Below are positions 44,767-56,763 of a DNA stretch of 64,000 nucleotides, in pieces. Below the pieces are notes generated by a model, which had not been told where the DNA came from, searched no databases, and worked only from the letters and a program-made list of their open reading frames with translations. The stretch covers positions 620,001 through 684,000 of the forward strand of contig JAUPTC010000019.1 in assembly GCA_030762895.1 (NCBI GenBank), given 5' to 3'. Positions within the stretch are counted from its first letter, which is position 1; every line of letters begins with the position of its first letter. A program made the translations under genes and the position numbers. The stretch comes from Sophora flavescens (taxonomy: Eukaryota; Streptophyta; Magnoliopsida; Fabales; Fabaceae).

Positions 44767-46330
44767 TGTTGTGACTCCGGCAAGTGTACCGGGTCGTCGC
44801 AAGTAATAAAACACGGTAAGAGTCTACCGAGGTCGAGCACAAGGATTGGGTTACCAATTCTACTAATTTCGCAAGAAATTCAATAGGTTCAGTTAAGCGA
44901 AGAAAATTGTTGTGAGAGAGATGAAGATTGCAATTCAATTAAGAAATCGATTAAAGCTAAGGTGATTGAATTCAGAAAATTAAAATATCTAGGGTTTCAA
45001 ATCCACCTACCCAATCATGCATAATACCCAAGTGATTATGTATTCCTCCCTAGGTTCAATTACAATGTCAACCGGGACTCCCAATTTCTCCTAAATTCAC
45101 AGCCGTGCGCAATAGGACGTATTCAACGATTTGGATTATTTACTCACCAAGTCTCATAATCCTAATCCTCGAATTCTGTTAATTCTTGTTCCCTACGTGG
45201 TTGCACTAATCTCCTACCCACTATCGTGCAATATTAAATTAGTGATCCCAATTCAAGTTCTAAAACGCGAATCGCTGGTCGGCCTTAACACGTTTAACTA
45301 GTTAATCATGCTAGCATATGATCAACACAATAATATCCGAATTGGAAAACATTTATTGAGAGAAGGGGAGAAATAACATACATCACGTGAACACTATACA
45401 GCCATGGGTGGCTTCATCGATCCCCTAGACGAGGGGATTAGTTCCTCATGCCCGTGACGACGCACAAACAATCGGCAATAATCTCCATAATAATAAACTA
45501 AGAGAAGAAAAGAAAAGAGAAGGGAGACGCAGCTCCAGAAACAAGGATTCGCACTCCTATTCTGATCTAAGCAATGGCTAACCACCCCCTAATTCTGATC
45601 TGATATGGCCTTTAAATAAGGATTTTGTTTCTCGCCAGCTCGCGGGGCGAGCTTACTCTCGCGACGCGAAATTAAGCATTGGCGCGCTTCAAATTTTGTA
45701 TTTTCGCGAGGCGAGCTTGTATTCGTGGGGCGAGTCTTCAAACCCTAATCTGTCACAACCGTGATATCCATCACGGCTAAGCCGTGATTGCCTCTGTCTT
45801 CCATGGTCCTCAAGGACTCGCAAGGCGAGAGTACACGCGCGGGGCGAGTCTTCAATTCTGGGCTGTGACCTTCATCACGGCTAGGCCGTGATGGTCTCTG
45901 ATTTCCAAGTCTTCATGCTCTCGCGGGGCGAGCTATCTCTCGCGGGGCGAGTCTTCAAACCTTGATTTGTCACAGCCGTGACCTTAATCACGACTATACC
46001 GTGATAGTCTCTGTCTTGCTTGGTCTTGGGACTCTCGCGAGGCGAGAGTACACTCGCGGGCGAGTGTCTCAGAATTTCAATTTCCACTATTTCTTTGCTT
46101 TCCTTGACTCCCGGAGCTTCACTTTATTTACCTGAAAACACAAAAGCACCCACAAGCGTAATTCTATCCAAAATAAGCTAAAAACTACACAAAAGACGCA
46201 AAACGAGTCAAAGTCCAACTCAGGAACGAAACAAGGCAAATTTGGGCGAAAACGAGAGTGAACTCGAATAAATTGGCACATAAACCCTAGTTTATCTAGT
46301 CATAAAACTAGATAAGCCAGAGGCTTATCA
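44767..46330 (-). repeat. E4 right LTR (5' LTR in sense) with dyad array
   Basis: Dyad core starts 45640/45659, 45704/45723, 45818/45837, 45921/45940 and 46035/46054: all five pairs 19 bp. The TATA-like TATTTAAAG is at about 45611-45620 on minus. The small ORF is at 45585-45394. Confidence 0.93.
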
Positions 46331-46933
46331 TGCAGCTATCTTTGTATCTTCGGTTGTCTATTAGCATTCCTTATGCTTCAGATTTAGCTTCTTATAATTG
46401 AAATTTTCAGCTTATAAAAAAAAGTTAAACTTACCATACTGTTATGCTATTGCACACAACAAAGACAACTTTCCAACCATGCCCATGATCTTCACTTAAT
46501 CATGTCTATCGACCTAACCGTATCAAAAGTCGTATTTCTAAAGATTTTGGAATTTCTTTCCAACCACAAGGACCATATAACATTATGCCAAATCAAATAT
46601 CCTTTCTAGCGACACCGTAGCTTGTTAATTTAACTAGTTTGGGTTATATGCTGACTTTCCAAAATTTGATGTTGAGTTAGTGAGTTTGAGATGTATGACT
46701 ATATGTATATGGAGATCGATTGAGTATATGTGAGTGTGACAAAGCATTGATTTTGGATACATACAGTAACCTGTGTAGTGATTTCTTATTTAGCTTTGTG
46801 TATGCCTATTGTAATCCGTTAGTTAAATATATATTACTCACACCTTTCCGTATTGAGTCAAATCAGTGATTTAATTAATTGATAATTAATTGATGGTGTA
46901 ACTTGTTTGTTGGGGTCTATATACTATATGCAG

Positions 46934-47063
46934 TGATTGAAGCAGGATACCATTAATACTACTGGGTAGAGTTAGAAGGCAGAGATTTAATTCCAGAAAA
47001 AAGTGCAACTGCTCTGAGTCAGAGTCAGAGTCCAAATCACATGATCATGCGAAGAACAATATT
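46934..47063 (+). promoter_or_regulatory. F-box 5' untranslated sequence with overlapping uORF
   Basis: It follows the acceptor at 46933. An 8-codon uORF starts at ATG 47041 and its stop TGA (47065-47067) overlaps the F-box start codon (47064), an arrangement that could lower or couple translation. Confidence 0.4.
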
Positions 47064-48851
47064 ATGAAGCAAAAGTCAGATAGTAAGAGTTGTAAAGTGA
47101 TTTCAAAGTTGTTGCTCCCTGAAGACTTGATGCTTGATATCCTTAGTTGGGTTCCACTTAAGTACTTGCTTAACTCCGCAAGGTATGTTTGCAAACCTTG
47201 GGCTACTACTTTTGGCAGCTCCCATTTTGCTGATGCACACCTACACTGCACACGTTCTAAAGCTGGTCTTTATGTTGAAAACCGCATGTCAAAAAGTAAT
47301 TCTTATTTCTTGGATATTAAAGACAATGTGAATGGCCAATTTGAAAAGATTGATTTGGGAACGCCTCCAAGAATGGGACATTTAATCAGTACTTGTGATC
47401 GCATATTGCTGATTTGTAATGGTTTTAGACGAATTTTCGTTGTGAACCCCATCCTCAAGTGTTGGCTTAGAATTCCTCCTTTACCCATATCAGAATTATT
47501 GTTCTGGATTAGCCGTCGTCAATTTGCTATAGCACGTGTTCCTTGCAATGCCAAATTCAAGCTGTTCTTTTTAGATGCCTTAAAGGTTTCTGGTGTCGAT
47601 TGGTATGTTTTATATGTGCTAAGAAATGGAATAGATAACTCATGGAATGAGATAGCTAGAAAAGAAGCTATCCTTATGCGGCGTTTATTATGGCAACCGG
47701 TTTATAGCGGAGGTAATGATCTTTACTGGAAAACAAGGGAGGGAGTGATTGTGATGGATGTTGACAAGGAAATTATTATAGGAGAATATCCACTTCCCCC
47801 TCTGTCAGTGGATCTTATTCCAGTTGGTTTATTTTTATGGATGGGAAATCACCTTTCTTGCATTGTGCATAAAAATCGTTACACAACATATCAAATCTTC
47901 ATTTTGGGTATTGACTCGAGAAAATGGATTCTTTATCATGATATGGGACCTTTTGATTATGTGGCTGCTTATGGTAGGGGTGTTCGTGATTCAGTTTAGA
48001 TCGGTTTTGAGGCAAAAACTCATTCCATCCAAAGATAAAAAGAGCATGTGGTTCGGTTCCGTTTGGATGGCTTCCTTAGAAAAATCCGATCCAATCCAAT
48101 TAAATGTGGTTTGGATCGATTCGGTTGATTCGGTTGATACCGACACATCATTACATATTTATATTACATCAAATAATCAAGATCACAAGTTAAATTGAAC
48201 AAAATCTTAAACATGTATACAGTTGTTTATATATTCATGTAATGATTTCATAAAATATGTACAAAATAAATAAATATCCATCATCAACTAGTTCCACAAC
48301 ATCTTTTTCTATGTTTGGAACTTAGAAATAGTATAAAAAAATTGTCAAACCAAACTAGTAAGTATTATTAGGAAAAAATTCAACAAATAAAAAATCGATA
48401 ATGCAAAAACTAGAATAAATATATATTAGATTTTATATATGTGGTTTGGTTTGGATTGATTCGTTTTAAGAAAATGAATCCAAAATCTGATCCGATCAGA
48501 TCGGTTTTCACAAAACAAGATCAAAAAAAAAAAATCCAATAGACATCGGTTTTGTTCGGTTTTATGTTTTTTTGGATCGGTTTTCGGTTTTCTTTTGGAT
48601 TGGTTTGGATATGAACACCCCTAGCTTGTGGCCATGAGCTTAATATTCTCTGTGTGATATTTCGTTTGTGGATTAATGACCAAATTATCTTTCAAGTAGC
48701 TCTCTCTCGAACAGGAGGCTCAAACAGAATACATTTTGGTTATAACGTCAAGACCAGATAACTTACAATTATTAAGGGCATTGCGGTGGGCGATTTCGAG
48801 GTATGGCTTCACACCAACAGTCTAGTTTCATTACCAAGTACTCCAACATAG
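47064..48851 (+). pseudogene. F-box protein gene, broken by MITE and premature stop
   Basis: Starts ATG 47064. An F-box lies at residues about 17-60 (LLPEDLMLDILSWVPLKYLL, then CKPWATTF), followed by a C-terminal associated region (RIFVVNPILKCWLRIPPLP and later ILGIDSRKWILYHDMG) typical of plant F-box families that recruit substrates to SCF ubiquitin ligases via SKP1. A hAT MITE (47975-48623) enters at Gly and adds a stop at 47997-47999, giving 311 residues. Beyond it the frame continues unchanged once the insert and one 8-bp duplication are discounted (NILCVIFRLWINDQIIFQVA). A premature TAA lies at 48759-48761; the natural end is TAG 48849-48851. The truncated protein keeps the F-box. Confidence 0.85.
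47975..48623. mobile_element. hAT-type MITE inside the F-box coding exon
   Basis: 649 bp with perfect 11-bp inverted ends TAGGGGTGTTC / GAACACCCCTA and an 8-bp duplication GCTTATGG (47967-47974) / GCTTGTGG (48624-48631), one mismatch. Insert plus one duplication is 657 bp, a multiple of three. The body has many GGTTTTGG/GATCGGTT-like words and no ORF for a transposase. Confidence 0.88.
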
Positions 48852-48897
48852 CTAGATGTTCCATGGTATAATATATGTAGTAGTATTTATATTTGTC

Positions 48898-49230
48898 TTA
48901 GTTGGGTAAAACAGAAAAACAATTATTTATGTTTCTGATAGATGCCCTCTGGTCTCTGATAACTCCCCCACAGGCCGAGAGACCATCAGAGTGATTATGG
49001 GATCCGTCTGTATTCAACTTAAAAGACATTAGGGGGAGGGGGGGTCCAGCAAATGTTTGCCTCCTTCTTAGCGGGGGAATCCGAAAGAGGAGATGGGTAT
49101 ATCAACTATTGGTGAACCAGATCCACCTGACGAATAATGTTACCAAAAAGGTGATCCGGACCCACGATTTCGCCAGAGAACACATGTTGGTTCCGATTTT
49201 GGCAAATCATGTAGGCTAGCTATGACACTA
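48898..49230 (-). pseudogene. LINE-type RNase H (RVT_3) fragment
   Basis: On minus, one frame with one internal stop reads MICQNRNQHVFSG, then WTPLPLMSFKLNTDGS and CGGVIRDQR, the start of the RNase H domain found in plant non-LTR retrotransposons (pattern KxNxDGS...GGxxRD). The preceding part fits the zinc-binding RT-associated region weakly. The stop is at 48898. No RT is nearby. Confidence 0.6.
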
Positions 49231-49843
49231 AAGAGGGCAGGCCAATATTGAAATCCCGAGATTGAGAGTTTTACATTCTTTTTTAATTCATTCAAGATCA
49301 GCTAATGTAAACATTTTATTCAGAGGATTTAATTGATATGGATCATTAGTATAGATATTTTTAATATTTTTAATTAATTATAAATTATTACATTATTCCA
49401 TTATTAAAAAATGATTAATTCTTATCATAATACCTTTAAAAGTTACAGATATGATTATTTGTAATTATTTATCAGTGTAAAAAAAGTACACTACCTTTCA
49501 AAAAAAAATTTTACACTAACAATATATCAATAGTAAGTTTATATTTATAACTTCAAACAAACTTTCATAACAAATGAACCCATATGAATTCCCTGCATCT
49601 TAAGTTGATTCCCTTTTCGTGGTGCTTTAAGGGGAAGTTATTTCACTTAGAGTGTGTTTGGGAAAGCTGAAAAAAAAAAGATTATGTTGATAATTGATTT
49701 TTGTAGGGTTAAACATGAAAGAGTGTTTTGAGAATGAAAAATAATCAAATCACAACAATCTTAAGCTAGAACAACTAGATAGCATAAATCAGCTTTTTTT
49801 TTCCTAAAAAAAGCTTTTCTATAAATTTAAGCAAAGTGCCAAA
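49231..49843. other. AT-rich intergenic sequence
   Basis: No gene seen. 49650-49700 (GTGTGTTTGGGAAAGCTG) resembles one end of a MITE; the other end is not visible before E5. Confidence 0.4.
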
Positions 49844-52178
49844 TGTAACATTCCTCCCCAAGGGTAATTTAGTCTTTTCATTTGACTTTTTCCATGGGTG
49901 TGTTTGAATCCTTTTATATTTCTTAAATGTGAAATTGTGTGGTTGATTTATTTAGTGAGGTTAATTAATTGTGAATTTAAATGGAATGGAAATATTATTT
50001 TTAATTTTATTATCAAACACACACCCACTTATTTTAAACCAACTTACCTATCTCTATCCTAAAATCACCCTAAGTGACCAATACTCTTCAAGGATATCTA
50101 ACCTCCAATGGTCAACTCTTTTCCTTCCCTTTCACTCTCTTATATTCGGCAGAACCAAAAGTATGGAACATTGGGTTCATTTCATTCTCCCTCATCAGGA
50201 ACAACTCCTCTCCTTCCCAATCTCCTCACAAAATTCAACCTTACCCACACACCATTTCCATCCTCTTTCCCTTCTTCATTCTCCCAAAAACTCTCATAAA
50301 CCTATACCAAATTTCCTTCTAACCTTCTACCTCACAATTTCAACTCATCAAATACCTAAATCAAGCAAAATAGACAACATGTGACCTCTAGAATTTCGAA
50401 AATAGGAGCACAAATCAGATTAGGGAAGAAGCACGAGGAGATCAACACTCACCATTTTCAATCTACCACTTGGTTAGGTGAGTTTTGTTGTTTGTAACAT
50501 TGGGTAACCATAAATCCCAATTTCTTGTTAATTGTTCTAATTGTTTATGTGGAAACCCTATTTTGATATGATATATGCTTGTTGACAACTGGGTTTTCGA
50601 ATTGCATGTTGATTAGAGGTAGTTTTTGATAAAAATTGACAAGGGGCTCTAAAATCCTTCAAACCCGTAATGCACCATTGTTAGTGTTTTATCCATAACT
50701 TCCTCCATAAGGCTTGTTTCGAAGTGATATTTGTACCATCAGAAAATAGACTTGATTTCCTTCGAAATAGGATTTTGAACGATTCAATTTCGTTGAGTAT
50801 CAAGGGAGAAAAATAACATGCAATCTGCTGTTTGTCCTGGAGACTCTGTGCTGACACTGTCTTAGCATTTAAATTGTAGTAAACTGTAAAAATATTGGAT
50901 TGACTTGATTCCTGCTTTAATAGAAAATAGATATAATTTTTAACGATATAGGCTTTGGAACGATTCAATTTCATTAAGTATTGAATGATAAAAATGATAT
51001 TTAAGTTGCTCCTTGTACTGAGAATTCTGAATTGGAACTGTCTTATTATTTAAATTGTATTAAATTGTCCGAATATCGATTTGAGTTGATTCATGTGCTA
51101 ATAGAAAGTAGACAGAATTTGTAACAACCCAGGCTTTGGATTTTTTTAATTCAAGTTGGCATTGGTGTAGGAATCTCCATTTCAATTTACTAAAAATTCA
51201 GCTACTAGTTTTCAAATTTGATAACACTTGAATTTTTGCATGATCCTTCTTGGTTTTGGACACTTGAGATTGGTTATAATGTATTGTCGACATGCTTAGT
51301 TTTGACTAGTGTTATATGAACTCCTAACTGTTTGAGATTAGAAGTTTAGATTGTGGAATAAATGGTGGGAATGGTAACTTTAGTCATTATCCTCCAAATT
51401 GTGATAAATTAAGTTTTATTGAATTGATGGCTTAGGTTTTTGCTGTAATTTCACTCTTGATGTCCTAACTGTGTTTGGTTTATTTCTCTTAATCATGATA
51501 AAGTGAAGTATAGCAGGGGATTAAAAATCTAAAATGGTCTACATTTTGGTGAGACAATTGTTTCAGAACCAAATTAGTCATTAAGGCCACATAAGTAATT
51601 GTGGGTGAGTTATGTTTTTTGTAAGTCCTTCAATTACTTGAAGGCTAGGATATGGTACTAGCTATTAAGGGACGCCTGATTGTTGTCATAGAGCTCTGAC
51701 TGCCATATCAAGAATCTATTAAACTAGAATACTACAAGTCCCTCACACTTGAAGTTATCTAGTAAATGTTTTAGGTTAAAGTGCCCATGCTCATACTCAT
51801 TTTGGGTTGCTTATTTGAATTAAATTGTTTATATATGTATATCCTTGGTTGAAGCAAAGATCACTGAGAATTATTTTTCTAACTAGGCTCTCTATTGTTT
51901 CAGATAAGTAGGTTTAGGTCCTTCGAAGGATTAAGGAGATAAAGAAGGAATTTATTTAACTCAATATGTTTCATGGGAGCCTTAATATGTAACTGTCGGC
52001 TTCATAAACTGATTAAATGAAGTCCGAGAGTAGTTGTTTGTGTAATGATATTTTCTTTTTGATCTTTTTGAGTTTGTAAGGTTATGTGTGACCATTATCT
52101 TAAGACTATCTATATGACTATCATTTGTAATGTGGATGTCTTGTGTTTTCTTTTGAGAAACTCACTTACGGCATTACA
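49844..52178 (+). repeat. E5 5' LTR
   Basis: 2335 bp from TGTAACATTCC to GGCATTACA, matched by 56764-59027. Confidence 0.88.
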
Positions 52179-52182
52179 TTTT

Positions 52183-52194
52183 TGGTATCAGAGC
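52183..52194 (+). other. E5 primer binding site, tRNA-Met
   Basis: TGGTATCAGAGC, complementary to the 3' end of initiator tRNA-Met, four bases after the LTR. Confidence 0.9.
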
Positions 52195-52328
52195 AGTTCG
52201 ATCTAATTGAACTGTGGATAGTTTTACATAGTATCGTTGTGCTTGAATTTCCCATTTATTTTTCTAAATGCTAACTTACTAAGTATTAAGCCTGATCAAC
52301 TTGATATTGGTATGTGGTATGCAGAATC

Positions 52329-53300
52329 ATGAGTGATGAAACTACAGGCCGCGGAGGAAGAGGAAGAGGAAGAGGCAGAGGAAGAGGAAGAGGCAGAGGA
52401 AGAGGTGCTCCTGAGTGGTTGGATGAGTTTATGCAGGTCGTACGGGACCAGACTATGGCTACTAATAATCTTCTCCATCACCAAACTCAGGCTGGAGGAC
52501 TAGCAGCACCTCAGGATGAGGCCAACCGTATTTTCTTCCAATTTCTCAAGCTTGACCCACCTGCTTTCTCCGAGATTAAACATGCTCTGGATGCTTATCA
52601 TTGGATAGAAGCAATGGAGCAGATTTTTGAGATTGTACAGTGTACCGAGGAACAAAAGGTTTCTTTTGCCACTCATATGCTAAAGAAGGAAGTTGCAGGG
52701 CATGAAGGCTCACATGACCGTTGTGGGGACACCCTTGGATTGGGAGCATTTCCAAGGGGTTTTTCTTAACAAATATATTCCCTTCAACCTTAGGAAACAG
52801 AAAGAAAGAGAATTCATGGAACTAAAGCAAGGGAACATGTCGATAGCTCAATATGTAGCAAAATTTGAATACTTGGCAAGACATGCTTCGTAGGCAAGTT
52901 ACGCTCCAAATGAAGAATGGAAGATAGATCAGTTTCATTGGGGCTTGAGAGCTGATATCAAGAATTGTTTGGCTCAGAGCAGATTTACTGAATACCCTAC
53001 CATTGTCCAACAAGCTTATGTGGCGGAAGAAAGTTTGCAAGAATTAGAAGTGGAGAATCGGAAGAAATGGCTTAAGAACAAGAATGATGGTAAACACCAT
53101 CAACAACTCAAAGTAAAAGGGAGTTTGGATAAAGGCAAGCAGGTGCAGACATCTAACTCTCCCAGATCAGTCGGATGCCCAAAATATGGGAAGAAACATG
53201 GTGGGGAGTGCTTGGCTGGTCAGAATGTTTGCTATTCTTGCAAGCAGCCGGGACACTCTTCCCCGTCCTGTCCTCTCTTGAAGAAGAAGGGAGTTGCCAT
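52329..53300 (+). pseudogene. E5 gag
   Basis: Starts ATG 52329 (MSDETTGRGG). Residues 7-26 are a pure Gly-Arg dipeptide run encoded by a GGAAGA/GGCAGA microsatellite, an RNA-binding-like tail. The capsid block FLKLDPPAFSE...AYHWIEAMEQIF follows. A frameshift near 52700 moves to the frame of 52693-52893, and TAG 52891-52893 interrupts it. The nucleocapsid knuckle [14 protein letters not shown] (CX2CX4HX4C) is at about 53234-53275. Confidence 0.85.
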
Positions 53301-54219
53301 TCCTGGTAACCAATCCTCTGGAAGAGTTTTCACTCTCAGTGGTAAGAAAGCTAAGGGAAAAGATGGTCTGATAAAAGGTACCGGCCTCCTTAACCAAGAA
53401 TATGTTGTTATTCATTTTGATTCTGGGGCAACCCATTCTTTTGTCTCTTGTGAATGTGCTATACGTCTACAACTGTCTTTATCCTCTCTGCCATACCCTT
53501 TATTTGTGTCTACCCCTGCAGAGGGCAGCATTGAAACTTCTCTTGTTTGTGAAAATTGTATACTGGAAATATCCAATAGGGTGTTTCTAGTTAACTTGTT
53601 TTGCTTGCCCCTAAAAGCTCTAGATGTCATTCTAGGTATGGATTGGCTATCAGCCAATCAAGTTGTACTAAATTGTCCAGAAAGGTCTATAATTTTCCTA
53701 TCTCCCGGAGAAAATCCCAAAGAAATATGTCCTTCCTTGTTTGCTAGTGTGTCACAAATTAACCAATGCCTAAATAGTGGGGAACCCATGTTCTTGTGTA
53801 TACTTTCTTCAAGTTCTAAGGAAAATGTGGATGTCGCAACTATCCCTGCAGTGAGTGAATTCATTGATGTCTTTCCAGAAGACATACTCTCCCTACCTCC
53901 TGAAAGGGAGATTGAATTCTCCATAGATTTGGTTCCTGATGCGGGACCAATATCTATTGCACCCTATAAAATGTCCCCTTTGGAATTGAAAGAACTTAAG
54001 GCTCAATTAGAGGATTTAATAGCAAAGCAATTCATTCGACCTAGTGCCTCTCCTTGGGGTGCGCCTGTTCTGTTGGTTAAGAAAAAAGATGGGAGTATGA
54101 GGCTCTATGTGGATTACAGAAAGCTTAATAAGATAACCATTAAAAATAAGTATCCACTACCTCGAATAGATGACCTGTTAGATCAGCTTAGAGGAGCCTC
54201 GGTAGTCTCAAAAAATTGA
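53301..54219 (+). pseudogene. E5 protease and N-terminal reverse transcriptase
   Basis: Same frame as the gag C-part. The protease active site is DSGATHSF (about 53419), with second block VILGMDWLS (about 53626). RT begins about 53860 (IDVFPEDI) and shows the palm-start blocks [16 protein letters not shown] and YRKLNK. The frame is lost at an A6 run (54210-54215), giving stop TGA at 54217-54219. Confidence 0.88.
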
Positions 54220-54220
54220 T

Positions 54221-55939
54221 ATGAGGTCGGGATATCACCAAATAAGGATTAAGTCTGAAGATATACCCAAGGCAGCGTTTAGAACCCGATATGGGCATTA
54301 CGAGTATCTAGTTATACCTTTTGGCTTAACGAATGCTCCAGCGGTCTTCATGAACTACATGAACCGCATCTTTCGACCCTTCTTGGATAAGTTTGTCGTG
54401 GTTTTCATTGATGATATCCTTATCTATTCCAAGAGTTTTCAAGAGCATGAAGAACACCTTAGGATTGTCTTGCAAATACTCCGAGAAAAGAGGTTGTTTT
54501 CTAAGCCAAAAAAGTGTGAATTTTGGTTGACTGAAGTAAAGTTTTTAGGACATGTAATTTCACAAGAAGTGGTAGCAGTAGACCCCAGTAATGTTGATGC
54601 TGTCCTTAATTGGGAAAGACCTAAGAACATTACCGAGGTTAGGAGTTTTCTAGGTTTGGCAGGATATTACCGAAGGTTTATAAGGGGATTTTCACAGTTA
54701 GCCCTACCCTTAACCCGCTTAACCCGCAAGGGTAATCCTTTCAAGTGGGATAAAAAGTGTGAAAAGAGTTTCCTTGAACTCAAAGCCCGTTTGACCTCGG
54801 CTCATGTGTTGACCATTCCAGACCCAGCCTTAGGATTCGAAGTTTATAGTGATGCATCCTTAAAAGGCTTAGGATGTGTTTTGATGCAAAATAGGCAGGT
54901 AGTGGCTTATGCCTCTCGTCAGTTGAGACCTCATGAAGAAAACTATCCTACCCATGACCTGGAGTTAGCAGCAATAGTTTTTGCTCTAAAGATATGGAGA
55001 CATTATCTTTATGGAGCAAAATTCGAAGTATTTAGCGATCATAAGAGCTTGAAGTATCTTTTTGATCAGAGGGAACTTAACATGAGACAGAGAAGGTGGA
55101 TGGAGTTCCTCAAGGATTATGAGTTTGAGTTAAAGTACCACCCAGGAAAGGCAAATGTAGTAGCAGATGCTTTAAGTTGGAAGTCTCTTCACGTCTCATC
55201 CATGATGTTACATGAGTTGAAACTATTGGAAGATTTCTGTAACTTAAACCTAAACGTTATTGTGGGTCCCAATAGCATTTATTTGAGCCACCTTAAGATC
55301 AATTGTGATTTTAGAACTCAAATTAGACATGCTCAACTTCGGGGCGAGGACCTACAAGCTAGGAAGGATCAACTTGGCTTCTCCGAAGCTAGGGATGGAA
55401 CCCTCATCTTTCATGAGAGAATATGCATTCCAAATGATGAAGAGATTAAAAGACAAGTGTTACAGGAAGCCCATAAGAGTAGTTTTTCAATACATCCTGG
55501 TTCCACTAAGATGTATCAAGACCTTAGAAAGATGTACTGGTGGCCAGGAATGAGGAATGATGTTGCCAAATTTGTCTCTCACTGTTTAGTGTGTCAAAAG
55601 GTCAAGATCGAGCATCAACGACCCTCAGGCATGCTCCAACCTTTAGAAATACCTGAGTGGAAATGGGAGAACATATCCATGGACTTCGTTGTAGGTTTAC
55701 CTCACACTCAGGCGGGGCATGATTCTATTTGGGTGATAGTGAACAGATTGACTAAGTCCGCCCACTTCCTACTTGTTAAGACCTCTTACAATACGGCTAA
55801 ATTAGCAAAGGTGTTCATAAGCGAAATAGTGAGGTTGCATGGGGTGCTAGTTAGCATTGTGTCGGATAGGGATCCTAAGTTCACTTCTAGGTTCTGGAAG
55901 GCTTTTCACCAAGTCTTGGGGGACTCGGTTGAACTTTAG
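54221..55939 (+). pseudogene. E5 RT palm, RNase H and integrase
   Basis: RT catalytic FIDD (residues about 61-65), fingers block GYHQIRI and thumb LGHVIS. RNase H: FEVYSDAS (about 206-213), THDLELAA and [11 protein letters not shown]. Integrase: the zinc-binding HPGSTKMY and CLVCQ (about 425-458), then the first two catalytic Asp in MDFVVGLP (about 487) and SDRDPKF (about 548). The third catalytic residue (Glu) is in another frame after a G5 run at 55918-55922. Confidence 0.9.
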
Positions 55940-56715
55940 TACTGCCTACCATCCCCAGTCAAATGGTCAGACAGAGAGAACCATCCAAACCTTAGAGGAT
56001 ATGCTCAGGGCCTGTGTTCTTGAGGATGGATGAAATTGGGATCATCACCTACCCTTAGTAGAATTTGCCTACAATAATAGTCATCACTTCAGCATAGGTA
56101 TGGCACCGTATGAGGCACTCTATGGCCGTAAGTGTAGAACTCCACTTTGTTGGGCTGAAGTGGGTGACAAGGGGATATTAGGACCTGAGTTAATCCAGGA
56201 GACAACGGAGAAAATCCGAACTATTAGGGATAGATTAAAAGCTGCGCAGAGTAGGCAAAAGAGTTATGCTGATAAAAGAAGGAGACCCTTAGAATTTGGA
56301 CCATGTGTTCCTAAGAGTAACCCCCACAATAGGCATTGGAAGAGCCCTTCGGGCCAAGAAACTCCGTCCTCGTTTCATAGGACCTTTCCATATTATCCAT
56401 CGAGTCGGTCCAGTAGCGTACCAACTTACTTTACCTCCTTCCTTGTCAGGAATACACAATGTCTTTCATGTATCTCAACTCAAAAAGTATATTCCTAATC
56501 CTTGTCAACCCCTCAATCATGATCTTGTCCAATTAAGACCAGATTTAACCTTCCAACCGATACCGGTTCAAGTGATTGATCGTAGCTTGAAAACCCTGAG
56601 AAACAAAACAATTCCTCTCGTGAAAGTTATTTGGGAAGGGTCAACTCCTGAGGAAGCAACTTGGGAGCTTGAGGATGACTTACGCCAGGAGTATCCTTAC
56701 TTGTTTGAGTAGGTA
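55940..56715 (+). pseudogene. E5 integrase C-terminus and chromodomain-like tail
   Basis: Reading resumes in a new frame with [10 protein letters not shown], which supplies the catalytic Glu. An in-frame TGA lies near 56030. The frame changes again near 56300 before [12 protein letters not shown] and LRPRFIGPF (GPY/F-like module). The tail KVIWEGSTPEEATWELEDDL near 56628-56690 has the degenerate chromodomain form of plant Tekay elements. Stop at about 56712. Confidence 0.82.
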
Positions 56716-56763
56716 AGTTGTCTAAAATTTTGAGGACAAAATTTATTTAACGGGGAGAGAAAA

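Larger units (their letters stand above)
38767..46330 (-). mobile_element. E4: gag-protease-only Athila-like element (TR-GAG type)
   Basis: 7.56 kb, perfect duplication TGCAG (38762-38766 and 46331-46335). LTRs 38767-40333 (1567 bp) and 44767-46330 (1564 bp) differ at only a handful of sites, so this is the youngest of the four. Intact tRNA-Asp primer site. In sense (minus) it encodes gag and an Athila-type aspartic protease, then goes straight to the non-coding 3' region: no RT, RNase H or integrase. gag is split by frameshifts, so even E4 would need help from another element. Confidence 0.95.
37578..46933 (+). other. Copy C first intron, expanded by E4 and a solo LTR
   Basis: Inferred intron from the donor at 37578 to the acceptor CTATATGCAG ending 46933. 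Native sequence in it (37578-38120, 38567-38766, 46336-46930) is non-coding and shared with A and B. About 8 kb is mobile DNA. Confidence 0.45.

Noticed and set aside
47977..48621. Stowaway/Mariner MITE with TA duplication
   Set aside because: A longer inverted end including TA and an 8-bp duplication with one mismatch fit hAT better, and restore the F-box frame exactly.
49971..50384. 137-aa ORF repeated at 56873-57274
   Set aside because: It lies inside both E5 LTRs, with three overlapping frames open; pyrimidine-rich leader rather than a gene.
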